Origin: an uncultured Rhizobiaceae group bacterium
GTDB taxonomy: Bacteria; Pseudomonadota; Alphaproteobacteria; Rhizobiales; Rhizobiaceae
DNA length: 64,000 bases
Reading direction: 5' to 3'
Assembly (NCBI GenBank): GCA_937930845.1
Contig: CALHBJ010000001.1
Location: forward strand, 868,001-932,000
The notes below the pieces were generated by a model. The model was not told where the DNA came from, did not search any database, and saw nothing but the letters and a program-made list of their open reading frames with translations. Every line of letters begins with the position of its first letter. Position 1 is the stretch's first letter. The position numbers were made by a program, and so were the translations under genes. Shown here piece by piece: positions 54,608 to 63,184 of this stretch.

Positions 54608-55099
54608 ATGTCTGACGAGAAAACCAAACGTTTCGATGTAATTTTTGAAGGCGTGGGAACCACCGGCCCCAACATGCGCAACGACATTTCCGTTGAATGG
54701 CCGATGATGAAAGAGAAATTTGAACTTGCCACAGATGAAGGCCCCTTTCACGGGGGAGATGGCACCGCGCCACCGCCCCTGGCGCTGTTCACCGCAGCGC
54801 TGACCGGCTGTTTGATGACGCAAATTCGGGCCTTTGCCAAACGTCTTAAGATCGAAATATCCCATGTTGAAGTGAAGGCCAGACTGCACTGGCAAGGCGA
54901 GCAGGAAGGGATGGAGCCCTATGTGACCGCACCGGTTGCATTTGATCTGGATGTTGATATCGATTCAGATGCGAATAAAGAAGAACTCACCCATCTGTTG
55001 GCATGTGCCAAAAAGGGCTGTTTTATCGAACAAACCCTTGCCCAGGGTCTGGTTGTTGGTCACCGCCTGAAAATCGATGGTGAATGGCACGATGCTTAG
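54608..55099 (+). CDS. OsmC-family protein
   Basis: 163 residues. OsmC/Ohr fold with GGDGTAPPPLALFTAALTGC (Cys68) and a second redox Cys in LACAKKGCFIEQTL (Cys133 or Cys138). Family members reduce organic peroxides or are uncharacterised thiol hydrolases. It lies between oxygenase and regulator genes, so it may remove peroxides formed by uncoupled oxygenase turnover. Confidence 0.87.
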   Translation: MSDEKTKRFDVIFEGVGTTGPNMRNDISVEWPMMKEKFELATDEGPFHGGDGTAPPPLALFTAALTGCLMTQIRAFAKRLKIEISHVEVKARLHWQGEQEGMEPYVTAPVAFDLDVDIDSDANKEELTHLLACAKKGCFIEQTLAQGLVVGHRLKIDGEWHDA

Positions 55100-55130
55100 G
55101 TGACTTTACAACTGCGCTGAAAGAAACTGC

Positions 55131-55790
55131 ATGAGCGATACGTCAAAAGCCAAGCAAAAGGGCAAGCGTCTTTCTTCCACGCAGCGGCGGGCGGAATTCA
55201 TTTCCAAGGCAATCGAATTCTTCTCTGAAGAGGGATTTGAAAGCAGCACCCGCAGCCTGGCGCGCCATCTGGGTGTGACACAACCCCTGTTATACCGCTA
55301 TTTCCCCAGCAAGGATGACCTCATCAAAGAGGTGTATCAAACCGTCTATCTCAACCGCTGGCAGGATGATTGGGATGAATTGCTGTGCAATCGTGCAATC
55401 CCCCTGCGGCAACGTTTGCAGGCTTTTTACGAAGCCTATACGGACGCCATTTTCACCCGCGAATGGATGCGAATTTTTCTGTTCTCCGGATTGAAAGGCG
55501 TGGAAATTAACCGCTGGTATGTCGGCCTGGTCAACGAACGGATTCTTGGCCGAATTCTCACGGAATTTCGGGTTGAAAACGGGCAGTTGGAAACCACCGA
55601 ACCAACACCAGAAGAGTTGGAACTGGCATGGGTTATGCATGGCGGCATATTTTATTACGGCATTCGAAAACACATCTATGAATCTCCCGTGCTTGCCGAC
55701 AAGTCGCGCATGATCTCCGATGCCCTTGATGTTTTCCTCAGCGGAATCGGCACCACCATTTCTGCAAGAAAGCCGGACACAACCGCATAA
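55131..55790 (+). CDS. TetR-family transcriptional regulator
   Basis: 219 residues. N-terminal helix-turn-helix (TRSLARHLGVTQPLLYRYFPSKDDLIKEVYQ, about 37-68), then an all-helical ligand domain of the TetR_C type. It sits amid its likely targets. A perfect palindrome with 17-bp arms immediately follows and related 22-bp operators lie before the cyclase, VOC, Mo-hydroxylase and TRAP genes. It probably represses this block until a substrate or product binds. Confidence 0.9.
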   Translation: MSDTSKAKQKGKRLSSTQRRAEFISKAIEFFSEEGFESSTRSLARHLGVTQPLLYRYFPSKDDLIKEVYQTVYLNRWQDDWDELLCNRAIPLRQRLQAFYEAYTDAIFTREWMRIFLFSGLKGVEINRWYVGLVNERILGRILTEFRVENGQLETTEPTPEELELAWVMHGGIFYYGIRKHIYESPVLADKSRMISDALDVFLSGIGTTISARKPDTTA

Positions 55791-55802
55791 CAAACCGATT
55801 GA

Positions 55803-55842
55803 CCACGGCTCTTATTTATAGTTCGATAAATAAGAGCCGTGG
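55803..55842. promoter_or_regulatory. TetR-type operator, site 3, with 17-bp arms
   Basis: CCACGGCTCTTATTTAT (55803-55819) and ATAAATAAGAGCCGTGG (55826-55842) are perfect inverse copies around AGTTCG. The inner 22 bp (55812-55833) match the other four sites. It stands between the TetR stop and the Mo-hydroxylase operon. The outer GC arms could also fold as a terminator for tetR, though no T run follows. Confidence 0.85.
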
Positions 55843-55902
55843 TTATGGTGCTTGTCGCGTTCTGGCACGTCGCGGACAATTCAAATTGGGTTGATTGTTT
55901 TC

Positions 55903-56754
55903 ATGAAGGCTGCGGACTTTGCATATGAAAAGCCGGACAATCTCAATGCAGCACTAGAACTGCTTGCCCGTGAAGATTGTGACATGCAGGTTCTTGCTGG
56001 CGGTCAAAGCCTCATGCCGATGATGAATTTTCGCCTTGCCCAGCCGGAGTTGCTGGTCGATTTGAACGGCGTTTCAGAATTGAGTTTTATTGAGGAACAG
56101 CCCGAAACAATCACAATTGGCGCAATGACCCGCTATGCAAATCTGGCGGCATCTGATGTGATTAAAGAACATGTGCCCCTGTTCCAAATGGCCCTGCCCC
56201 ACATTGCCCATTCTGCGGTGCGCAACCGGGGCACGATTGGGGGCAGTACGGCGCTGGCTGATCCGGCGGCAGAAATGCCTGCATTATTGCTGGCGCTTGA
56301 GGCGACCATTACGGTTGTTTCCGTTGGTGGCGCACGGGAGATTCCGGCCAATGACTTTTTCCTGGGTTTGTATGAAACCGCTTTGCAGGACGGTGAAATC
56401 ATCAAATCCATTGCGATAAAAAAAGCAAAGCCACAAAATCGGTTTGGCTTCTATGAACTCGCACGGCGTCATGGCGACTATGCTATGGCGGGGGTTGCTA
56501 TTGCCTCAACAAGCATCGATCCCGTCTGTGATTTACGGATTGCCTTGTTCAGTGTGAGCGACAAGGCACATCGCCTGCCCCATGCTGAACTGGCTTTTGA
56601 GGGCGAAAATCTTGATGACACCGAAGCGCGCGATGCGGCATTTCAGGAGCTGGATGATTTCGACTTTCGCGGCGACCTCAATGCTGATGGCGACACCAAG
56701 CGGCATCTTGCCCGCGTCGTTCTCACTCGTGCTTTGGAGACAATGATGCCATGA
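55903..56754 (+). CDS. Mo-hydroxylase FAD-binding subunit (CoxM-like)
   Basis: 283 residues from the ATG at 55903; the open frame reaches 55852 but that would lie close to the operator. FAD motifs AGGQSLMPMMNFRL near 32-45 and TIGGSTALADPAAEMPALLLAL near 110 are typical of CO dehydrogenase/xanthine oxidase medium subunits. Forms an alpha-beta-gamma enzyme with the next two genes. Overlaps the small-subunit gene by 4 bp. Confidence 0.92.
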   Translation: MKAADFAYEKPDNLNAALELLAREDCDMQVLAGGQSLMPMMNFRLAQPELLVDLNGVSELSFIEEQPETITIGAMTRYANLAASDVIKEHVPLFQMALPHIAHSAVRNRGTIGGSTALADPAAEMPALLLALEATITVVSVGGAREIPANDFFLGLYETALQDGEIIKSIAIKKAKPQNRFGFYELARRHGDYAMAGVAIASTSIDPVCDLRIALFSVSDKAHRLPHAELAFEGENLDDTEARDAAFQELDDFDFRGDLNADGDTKRHLARVVLTRALETMMP

Positions 56755-57230
56755 GCCAATCATGCGACATCTCACTAAGAGTGAATGGCGAGACCGTGCG
56801 CGAGCGTGTTCCGGTACGTCTCAATCTGGTGGATTTCCTGCGCAACAGTCTGGGTTTAACCGGGTCGCATGTGGGCTGTGAACACGGGGTATGCGGCGCG
56901 TGTACGATGGAAGTGGATGGCACCATGGTGCGTGGCTGCCTGATGTTGGCGGTGCAGGCAGACGGGTCTGACATAACGACGATTGAGGGATTTGGTGAAC
57001 ACCAGCGCGCGGTTGATTTGCAAGCGGCGTTCAAACGAAACAACGCGCTTCAATGTGGCTTTTGTACACCGGGCATGATGGCCAGCGCGTTGGAATATAT
57101 TGAAGCGGGAGGCGTAGCAGACCGCAGCGCTATTCGTGAACACCTGTCCGGCAATTATTGTCGTTGTACCGGCTATCAATCCATTGTCGATGCGGTGGTG
57201 GAAGTCATCGGCGAAAGGGCCGCGAAATGA
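56751..57230 (+). CDS. Mo-hydroxylase 2Fe-2S subunit (CoxS-like)
   Basis: 159 residues with both [2Fe-2S] sites: C43, C48, C51 and C63 (plant type), and C102, C105, C137 and C139 (QCGFC, CRC). Carries electrons from molybdenum to FAD. Overlaps its neighbours on both sides by 4 bp. Confidence 0.95.
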   Translation: MSQSCDISLRVNGETVRERVPVRLNLVDFLRNSLGLTGSHVGCEHGVCGACTMEVDGTMVRGCLMLAVQADGSDITTIEGFGEHQRAVDLQAAFKRNNALQCGFCTPGMMASALEYIEAGGVADRSAIREHLSGNYCRCTGYQSIVDAVVEVIGERAAK

Positions 57231-59605
57231 CTGGCCCAACCCATATATTCGACCAGCCTAATGCCTATATTGGCCGCTCAGTTGAACGCCCTGACGCCCA
57301 GCGCCTGGTGCAAGGGCGGGGTCAGTATGTGGATGATTTGCAATTGCCGCGCATGGTGCATGCAGCTTTTGTGCGCTCGCCCTATGCCCATGCAAAAATA
57401 ACAGACATTGATACCCGTGCCGCGGAACAGGCCCCTGGTATCATTGCCGTATTCAGGGGCAGCGATTTTGAAGATTACGTGACGCCTTATGTGGGCACGC
57501 TGACCCATTTGCAGGGACTGCGTTCGCCGCCCCAAATGCCGCTGGCCGTTGATGCAGTACGCTGGCAAGGCGAACCGGTGGTAATGGTTGTCGCTCAAAA
57601 CCGGGCATTGGCGGAAGATGCCTGTGCATTGGTCGAAATCGAATTTGAACCGCTGGAAGCGGTGTGTGATGCGGAAACCGCGCTTGAGCCCAACACGCCC
57701 ATTATTCACAGCGCCTATGACAATAACCGGGCCTGGGAACGCCTTGTGGATGCGGGCGATGTGGACACGGAATTTAACCGTGGCGATGTCACAGTTGTCG
57801 ACCACGTATTTTATTTTGCCCGACACACGGGCGTGACACTGGAAGCACGCGCCTCGGTGGTGGAATTCAATCCGTCGGACAACACGCTGATCTACCATTA
57901 TTCTGGCCAAGCGCCCCATATGATGCAGGCGATCCTGTCAAAAATATTGTCGTTGCCGGAAGAGAATATCCGCATAATTGCCCGTGATGTGGGTGGGTCT
58001 TTCGGCATTAAAATTCACCTTTATGGGGACGATCTTGCCACAGCCGTTGCCGCGCGCATTCTCAACAGGCCGGTTAAATATGTGGCGGACCGAAACGAAA
58101 GTTTCGTCTCCGACATTCACGCGCGCGATCACCGTGTGAAAGGTCGAATGGCTGTCACATCTGACGGCAAGATCACGGCGTTAGAGATTGACGACCTCAC
58201 GGGCATTGGCCCTTATAGCATGTATCCCCGGTCTTCTGGCATTGAATGCAATCAGGTGTTGAACCTTACCGGCGCGCCTTATGCGATAGACAACTACCGC
58301 GCCAAAGGGACCATCGTGTTTCAGAACAAAAACATGATGTGCCAATATCGCGCGGTGGGGCATCCAATCGCCATGGCGGTTGCCGACGGATTGCTGGAAA
58401 GTGCCGCCCATGAAATTGGTATGGATGTGGTTGAGATAAGACGGCGCAATCTCTTCAAAGATAACAGCTATCCCACCAGCTCGGCGGCTGGCATGAAATT
58501 TGATGACCTCTCCCACCAACAGGCATTGGAGAAACTTGTTGAATTCATGGACTATGACAGCCTGCGCAAAGATCAGGAAGCCGCGCGCCAACGTGGTGTC
58601 TATCGTGGCATTGGCCTCGTTTCCATGGTGGAAGTGACCAATCCAAGCCCGATGTTTTACGGCATCGGCGGCGCTCCAATTTCGGCCCAGGATGGCGCGA
58701 CAGTACGACTGGATGCGAGCGGTGCCCTGCACGTATCGTCCTCCATCACTGAACAGGGACAAGGCACCAACACGATTATCGCACAAGTCGCAGCCGGTGT
58801 GTTTGGCGTGAACATCGACCGGGTCAAGGTCACTACCGGTGATACGGCGACCACGCCCTATGGCGGCGGCACCTGGGCTTCGCGCGGCGCCGGCATTGGC
58901 GGTGAGGCCGTGCTGCTGGCAGCCAACGCGCTGAAAGAGCAAGTCCTGGATGTGGCTGGCACCATACTCCAATGTGCCAGGGAAAGTCTTAGCATCGACA
59001 ATGGCGTGGTGATTGATGCGCAGACCGGGGCCGAGCGTATCTCGCTTGGCGAGTTGGGCCGACTTGTTTATTACCGCGGCAATGAGCTGCCTTCCGATGT
59101 TTCTCCTGAACTTGTGGCAACCCGCCATTACCGGGTCACGGACTTTCCATTTGTTTTCACAAATGGCGCCATGGCTGCCCATGTGGAAGTTGATCAGGAT
59201 ACCGGCTTTGTGAAAATTCTCGATTTCTGGGCAGTGGAAGATTGCGGAAGAGTGATCAACCCCAAACTGGTGGACGAACAAATTCGTGGCGGTGTTGTGC
59301 AGGGAATCGGGGGCGCATTTTACGAGGAATGTGTGTATTCCGAAGACGGGCAAATGTTGAACGCTTCCATGGCCGACTATCTTGTGCCCATGGCCGCTGA
59401 AATGCCGGACATTCATATCGCCCATATTGAGACTCCAACCAAGACATCGGTATTGGGTGCAAAAGGTGCAGGCGAAGCTGGCACAGGTGGCGCGCCTGCG
59501 GCCCTGCTCAATGCCGTCAACGACGCCCTTCGCCCCCTGAACGCATCCATTTATCAAATGCCCATGACGCCACAGCGCATTCTAAAGGCGCTTGGCGCGG
59601 TCTAA
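57227..59605 (+). CDS. Mo-hydroxylase large subunit (CoxL/xanthine-oxidase family)
   Basis: 792 residues from the ATG at 57227, which overlaps the small-subunit stop. N-terminal aldehyde-oxidase fold (RLVQGRGQYVDDLQLPRMVHAAFVRSPYAHA), then Mo cofactor blocks DVGGSFGIK and GQGTNTIIAQVAA; the active Glu lies in GAKGAGEAGTGG. The active-site loop reads CQYRAVGHPIA, not the AYRCSFR loop of true CO dehydrogenase, so it is not a CO-oxidising form I enzyme. It probably hydroxylates an aromatic N-heterocycle or an aldehyde. Confidence 0.93.
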   Translation: MTGPTHIFDQPNAYIGRSVERPDAQRLVQGRGQYVDDLQLPRMVHAAFVRSPYAHAKITDIDTRAAEQAPGIIAVFRGSDFEDYVTPYVGTLTHLQGLRSPPQMPLAVDAVRWQGEPVVMVVAQNRALAEDACALVEIEFEPLEAVCDAETALEPNTPIIHSAYDNNRAWERLVDAGDVDTEFNRGDVTVVDHVFYFARHTGVTLEARASVVEFNPSDNTLIYHYSGQAPHMMQAILSKILSLPEENIRIIARDVGGSFGIKIHLYGDDLATAVAARILNRPVKYVADRNESFVSDIHARDHRVKGRMAVTSDGKITALEIDDLTGIGPYSMYPRSSGIECNQVLNLTGAPYAIDNYRAKGTIVFQNKNMMCQYRAVGHPIAMAVADGLLESAAHEIGMDVVEIRRRNLFKDNSYPTSSAAGMKFDDLSHQQALEKLVEFMDYDSLRKDQEAARQRGVYRGIGLVSMVEVTNPSPMFYGIGGAPISAQDGATVRLDASGALHVSSSITEQGQGTNTIIAQVAAGVFGVNIDRVKVTTGDTATTPYGGGTWASRGAGIGGEAVLLAANALKEQVLDVAGTILQCARESLSIDNGVVIDAQTGAERISLGELGRLVYYRGNELPSDVSPELVATRHYRVTDFPFVFTNGAMAAHVEVDQDTGFVKILDFWAVEDCGRVINPKLVDEQIRGGVVQGIGGAFYEECVYSEDGQMLNASMADYLVPMAAEMPDIHIAHIETPTKTSVLGAKGAGEAGTGGAPAALLNAVNDALRPLNASIYQMPMTPQRILKALGAV

Positions 59606-59652
59606 ATACCCTGGACCGTTTACATTGATCACGCGGAAGGTGCGGGCAGAAC

Positions 59653-60534
59653 CTATGCTAATTTGCTCATTTCACTTTTGTACCAATCGCCAATTTCACT
59701 TGCCGTCATCCAGACAACACCCTCATGGCCACTGACATAGTCCAGCAATTCTTCGAGATATTTTATCCGGTGGGGAACGCCGGTTATGTAGGGATGAATT
59801 GAAATTGCCATTATTCGCGCATTTTCCGCGCTCTCTTCATACAGCCGGTCAAACTGGTCAATGCCGCGCTTTAGCAATTCATCGGAACCGTGTTGTTGTA
59901 GGGCATAGACGGCAATATCATTGGTTTCGACCGTGTAGGGAATTGTGGTGATGGTGCCAAATGGCGTGTCAATGTCTTGAGGTAAATCGTCAATCACCCA
60001 ATCGGCCACAAATTCTATTCCGTGTTCGCGTAGCAGATCGAGTGTTTCATCCGTTTCGGTCAGGCCGGGGCATTCCCAGGAACGCGGTGCATGGCCGCAA
60101 AACGCTTCAATCTCGCTGACAGTCTGGGCGATGGCCTGCCTTTGATTGTCCAACTTATGCGTTGGACCTTGCAGAAATCCATGCCCCATAAATTCCCACC
60201 CCGCCTCTTTGGCGGCGGACGCAACCCGGGGATAGGAATTGCAGACATTGCCGTTGATCGCCAATGTTGTTGGAATATCCCGATCGGTGAGCGCCTTGTG
60301 CTGACGCCAGAAACCTGAGCGCATTCCATATTCATGCCAAGACCAGTTTGGCACATCGGGCAATAAAGGCTGGCCCATTGGCGGCGGCAAAACGGTGCGC
60401 GGCATAGGTTTTTCAATCTGCCATTCTTCCACATTCACAATGACCCACACAGCCATGCGCTTGCCATTGGGAAATGTCAGTCTGGGCCGATCCACAATTG
60501 CCTGATAGGGAATGCGATCGGTCAGGCGCTTCAT
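59653..60534 (-). CDS. polysaccharide-deacetylase-fold hydrolase (PuuE-like)
   Basis: 293 residues. NodB-type barrel: VNVEEWQ, DRDIPTTLAINGNVC, a GHGFLQG metal region near 116-122 and WECPGLTETDET. Close in style to the urate-pathway allantoinase PuuE and related amidohydrolases that open cyclic amides rather than deacetylate polysaccharide. The start overlaps the stop of the luciferase-like gene by 4 bp, so the two are cotranslated. Could cleave a ring amide formed by oxidation (inference). Confidence 0.87.
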   Translation of the reverse strand: MKRLTDRIPYQAIVDRPRLTFPNGKRMAVWVIVNVEEWQIEKPMPRTVLPPPMGQPLLPDVPNWSWHEYGMRSGFWRQHKALTDRDIPTTLAINGNVCNSYPRVASAAKEAGWEFMGHGFLQGPTHKLDNQRQAIAQTVSEIEAFCGHAPRSWECPGLTETDETLDLLREHGIEFVADWVIDDLPQDIDTPFGTITTIPYTVETNDIAVYALQQHGSDELLKRGIDQFDRLYEESAENARIMAISIHPYITGVPHRIKYLEELLDYVSGHEGVVWMTASEIGDWYKSEMSKLA

Positions 60535-61634
60535 TGGGCAGCGACCGAGGTGCCGATAGCAGAATTGACAATCGGCATCGTCTTTTCAGCCAGCAAGGTC
60601 ATCGACTTTTTACCCAGTTCCACATCGACCCAATCTTTCCCGGCGTAAAGCAACGTACCAAAGTCACCCACTTCTTCACGGAACGCCAATATGTCATCGG
60701 CGACCTTGTCCGGCGTACCCCACAACACACAACGCTCCAGGACATATTCAATTGTCACCTCATCTTCGCTCATATTCTGATCTTCCATGAACAGGTTGGT
60801 GCGGCCGTGTTTTTTCATTTTGGTCAAAAGCTGCTCAAAATAGAACCGATAGGGACTGTGGGGCCCAAGCGCATATTCCCGCGCCGTATTCATATCATCG
60901 GCGACGAAAATTGACCGAGCCACGCGCCAGTTTTTAGGATCTGCGGGACGGCCCACCCGTTCACAACCTTCAACATATTTGGGCCAGTGAGACGCCACCC
61001 ATTTGGGCAACAGGAAGTTCGCCGAGATTGGCTCCCAGCCCCGCGCTGCGGCTTCCGTGACGCCTTTGGAAAAAGGTGCAACCACTGTCACAATGATAGG
61101 CGGATGGGGTTGTTGTAGCGGTTTCGACATCACCCCCTGCCCGATCTCAACCATTTGTGCGCGCTCGGTTGAAACATTCCAGAAATCGCCTTCGATATTA
61201 TAGGGCGGTTCGCTTTCCCAAATTTTCAACACAGTGTTGATGCATTCCTGAAACATCAGGTTTCTGTCTTTATCCAGATTGCCAAACACTTCCGCATCGG
61301 TGGCAAGCCCGCCAGGCGAAATGCCAAAATTCAATCGCCCGTCAAGCATATGGTCGAGCATGGCAATCTGCCCGGCAACGGCTGCGGGGTGCATGTTTGG
61401 CATATTGACCGTGCCTGTGCCCAATCGAATGTTTTTAGTCTCGTTGGCGATCCAGGCCAGAAATGTGATGCACGAAGTGATGTTTTCAGCTTTATCGGTG
61501 ACATGCTCACCCACATAGGCTTCGGTAAATCCCAGTTTATCGGCCAGCACAAAGGCATCTTTGTCCTCGTGCAGGCATACGCGCCAATCCTTATCAAGGG
61601 GATGAATTGGCATTGTGAAGAATCCAAGATCCAT
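60531..61634 (-). CDS. luciferase-like flavin-dependent monooxygenase
   Basis: 367 residues from the ATG at 61634, with GAAGGTG upstream. Bacterial luciferase (LLM) fold: MDLGFFTMPIHPLDKDW, AYVGEHVTD, LDGRLNFGISPGGLATDAEVFG and YVEGCERVGRPADPKNWRVA. It needs reduced FMN from a separate reductase, perhaps the one at 54095. Similar LLM enzymes insert oxygen into N- or S-containing compounds, including ring-opening of uracil (RutA). Confidence 0.9.
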   Translation of the reverse strand: MDLGFFTMPIHPLDKDWRVCLHEDKDAFVLADKLGFTEAYVGEHVTDKAENITSCITFLAWIANETKNIRLGTGTVNMPNMHPAAVAGQIAMLDHMLDGRLNFGISPGGLATDAEVFGNLDKDRNLMFQECINTVLKIWESEPPYNIEGDFWNVSTERAQMVEIGQGVMSKPLQQPHPPIIVTVVAPFSKGVTEAAARGWEPISANFLLPKWVASHWPKYVEGCERVGRPADPKNWRVARSIFVADDMNTAREYALGPHSPYRFYFEQLLTKMKKHGRTNLFMEDQNMSEDEVTIEYVLERCVLWGTPDKVADDILAFREEVGDFGTLLYAGKDWVDVELGKKSMTLLAEKTMPIVNSAIGTSVAAQ

Positions 61635-61746
61635 TGTGAGCACCTTCGTTTAAATGTGTCGTGCAGATTAACAGCTTGGCCTGCGCTGCCCGAATAATCT
61701 TTGCTGGGAACCAATATTAGAATTTCTGATAGGGGCGTTTGGTCGC

Positions 61747-61776
61747 AAAAAAATGGGCAGCACAAGGCTGCCCATT
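61747..61776 (-). terminator. intrinsic terminator of the TRAP receptor gene
   Basis: AATGGGCAGC (61752-61761) and GCTGCCCATT (61767-61776) form a perfect 10-bp stem with an ACAAG loop. On the minus strand it is followed by seven T residues overlapping the stem base. It lies 26 bp past the receptor stop codon and isolates it from the luciferase-like gene. Confidence 0.88.
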
Positions 61777-61801
61777 CAAGAAGACTGCACCGTCGAGAGG
61801 C

Positions 61802-62884
61802 TTACTCGACAGTGTAGGTGTGAGGCCATTTGTAGCCCGTGGCATTTACAGCATCGATGTAATTTTTCATTACTTCGGTGCCGGGCATGCCACGACCATC
61901 AGCATCTTTCGCTTGTCTGCTCGGGAACGAAGCGAGAGATTTGGCCCAGCCTGCACGTGCAGCTTCAGGGAGAGTTTTCACCTTTGCACCGACTTTTTCG
62001 AGGCCCTCGAGACCGGCTTTCTGCCGTCCGTTGAGAGAAATGCCGGCCTGTTTTTCATAGCCGCGGCCAACTTCAACCAGAATTTTTTGCACCTCTGGCG
62101 GCATCTTGTTGAATGTGCGCAGGTTCATGGTCAGGCCGTTGACGCCCATGGCGCCAAACCCGATTTGGGTATAGTGCGGGGCTGGCTCATAAAACTTGAA
62201 CCCCAGATAGGCCGATGGGAACATCAACCAGCCGTTATAAACGCCGGTCTGCAGGGACAAATAGCCGTCTGGTAATGTCGACTGGACGGGCACTGCGCCA
62301 GCAAATTCCAGCCACGGCAGGTTAGGCCCGGCACCACCGATTTTGACGCCTTTGAGATCTTCCACCGTGTCCCAGGGATCTGTTGTGCCAAGGTGATAAT
62401 TGTCCCAGCCGTGCAGGCCCAGGAGTTTTTGTTTGTATTCCTTTTCAAATGTCTCGGTCAGCCAGGGCGTCTTGTCATAAACTGCCCGGGCGGCCTGCAT
62501 CTGTTGCGCTGAATCCTGGGGACCAAAGGGCGCGTAATAGGGAAAATTGTGCAGGAACAATTTGGCCGGTTCAAAACAGAAACAATAGGCACCAATGTCC
62601 AGAATGCCGTTTTGAACAGCTTCCAGTGTTTCGGCAACACCTGCGATTGAGCCGCCATATCCTTCGACAAATTCAATCGTGTGGCTGGTTTCAGCAGCAA
62701 CGCGCTTTTTCACTTCCGGTACAAAATATTTTTCAACATCGCTGACATACACAGCGGGGCCGCTTGGATGGCCTGCCCCGATCCTCAAGGTGAATGTGTC
62801 GGCACTGGCAACCGTTGCCAGGCCAAACGAAGATGAGGCCAATAATGCTGCAACCGCAGCTCTTCCCGATTTAAAGAATCTCAT
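61802..62884 (-). CDS. TRAP transporter solute-binding protein (DctP family)
   Basis: 360 residues with a Sec signal peptide to about residue 28 (LLASSSFGLATVASA). The mature part carries DctP features: TLRIGAGHPSGPAVYVSDVEKYF, DLKGVKIGGAGPNLPWLEFAGAVPV, then LQTGVYNGWLMFPSAYLGFKFYE. A CFCF cysteine pair is near residue 99. Divergent from the TRAP permease genes it must serve; both operators in the shared region match the TetR consensus. Confidence 0.92.
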   Translation of the reverse strand: MRFFKSGRAAVAALLASSSFGLATVASADTFTLRIGAGHPSGPAVYVSDVEKYFVPEVKKRVAAETSHTIEFVEGYGGSIAGVAETLEAVQNGILDIGAYCFCFEPAKLFLHNFPYYAPFGPQDSAQQMQAARAVYDKTPWLTETFEKEYKQKLLGLHGWDNYHLGTTDPWDTVEDLKGVKIGGAGPNLPWLEFAGAVPVQSTLPDGYLSLQTGVYNGWLMFPSAYLGFKFYEPAPHYTQIGFGAMGVNGLTMNLRTFNKMPPEVQKILVEVGRGYEKQAGISLNGRQKAGLEGLEKVGAKVKTLPEAARAGWAKSLASFPSRQAKDADGRGMPGTEVMKNYIDAVNATGYKWPHTYTVE

Positions 62885-62951
62885 AGAAATCTCCCATTGC
62901 TAGCGCGTCATCCGCGCTGAGTAATATTTAGCAAGCGGGCTCCTCCAAGCC

Positions 62952-62973
62952 TTATTTATCGATCGCTAAATAA
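62952..62973. promoter_or_regulatory. TetR-type operator, site 4
   Basis: TTATTTA and TAAATAA arms (7 bp) around TCGATCGC; the central CGATCG is itself a palindrome. Lies 68 bp upstream of the receptor gene start on the minus side. Confidence 0.78.
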
Positions 62974-63094
62974 TTTCTTATTCCCTCACAATCCGCCCAA
63001 CCGGTCAAGAGGTTTGATTGGACACAAATGAGGGTAAGACAAGTTAGGCCGATTATCGGGCATCATATTTTTTGATGGCGGATATCGGATTTAC

Positions 63095-63116
63095 TTATTT
63101 ATCGATCGCTCATTTC
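63095..63116. promoter_or_regulatory. TetR-type operator, site 5 (one degenerate half)
   Basis: The first 16 bases (TTATTTATCGATCGCT) are identical to site 4; the right half decays to CATTTC. Lies 68 bp before the likely DctQ start, so repression there may be weaker. Confidence 0.65.
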
Positions 63117-63184
63117 ACTTGAGCGTGGGCACGGCATCCGATAGCGTTCCCAAGAGTTGGGGTGGCTGTGTGAAAGACATTGCG

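Larger units (their letters stand above)
62885..63184. promoter_or_regulatory. divergent control region of the tripartite TRAP genes
   Basis: 300 bp without a gene between the DctP-type receptor and the DctQ-type permease. It contains two TetR-type operators (62952 and 63095) about 143 bp apart, one close to each start, a spacing that would allow separate repression or looping. Confidence 0.65.

Noticed and set aside
58181-59557. 458-codon open frame on the minus strand
   Set aside because: It lies wholly inside the Mo-hydroxylase large-subunit gene, has no ribosome site or recognisable domain, and is rich in His/Gly/Arg as expected for an antisense shadow.
55903-59605. Aerobic CO dehydrogenase (CoxMSL)
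   Set aside because: Gene order and subunits match, but the large subunit lacks the AYRCSFR loop needed for CO oxidation, so only a general Mo-hydroxylase is called.
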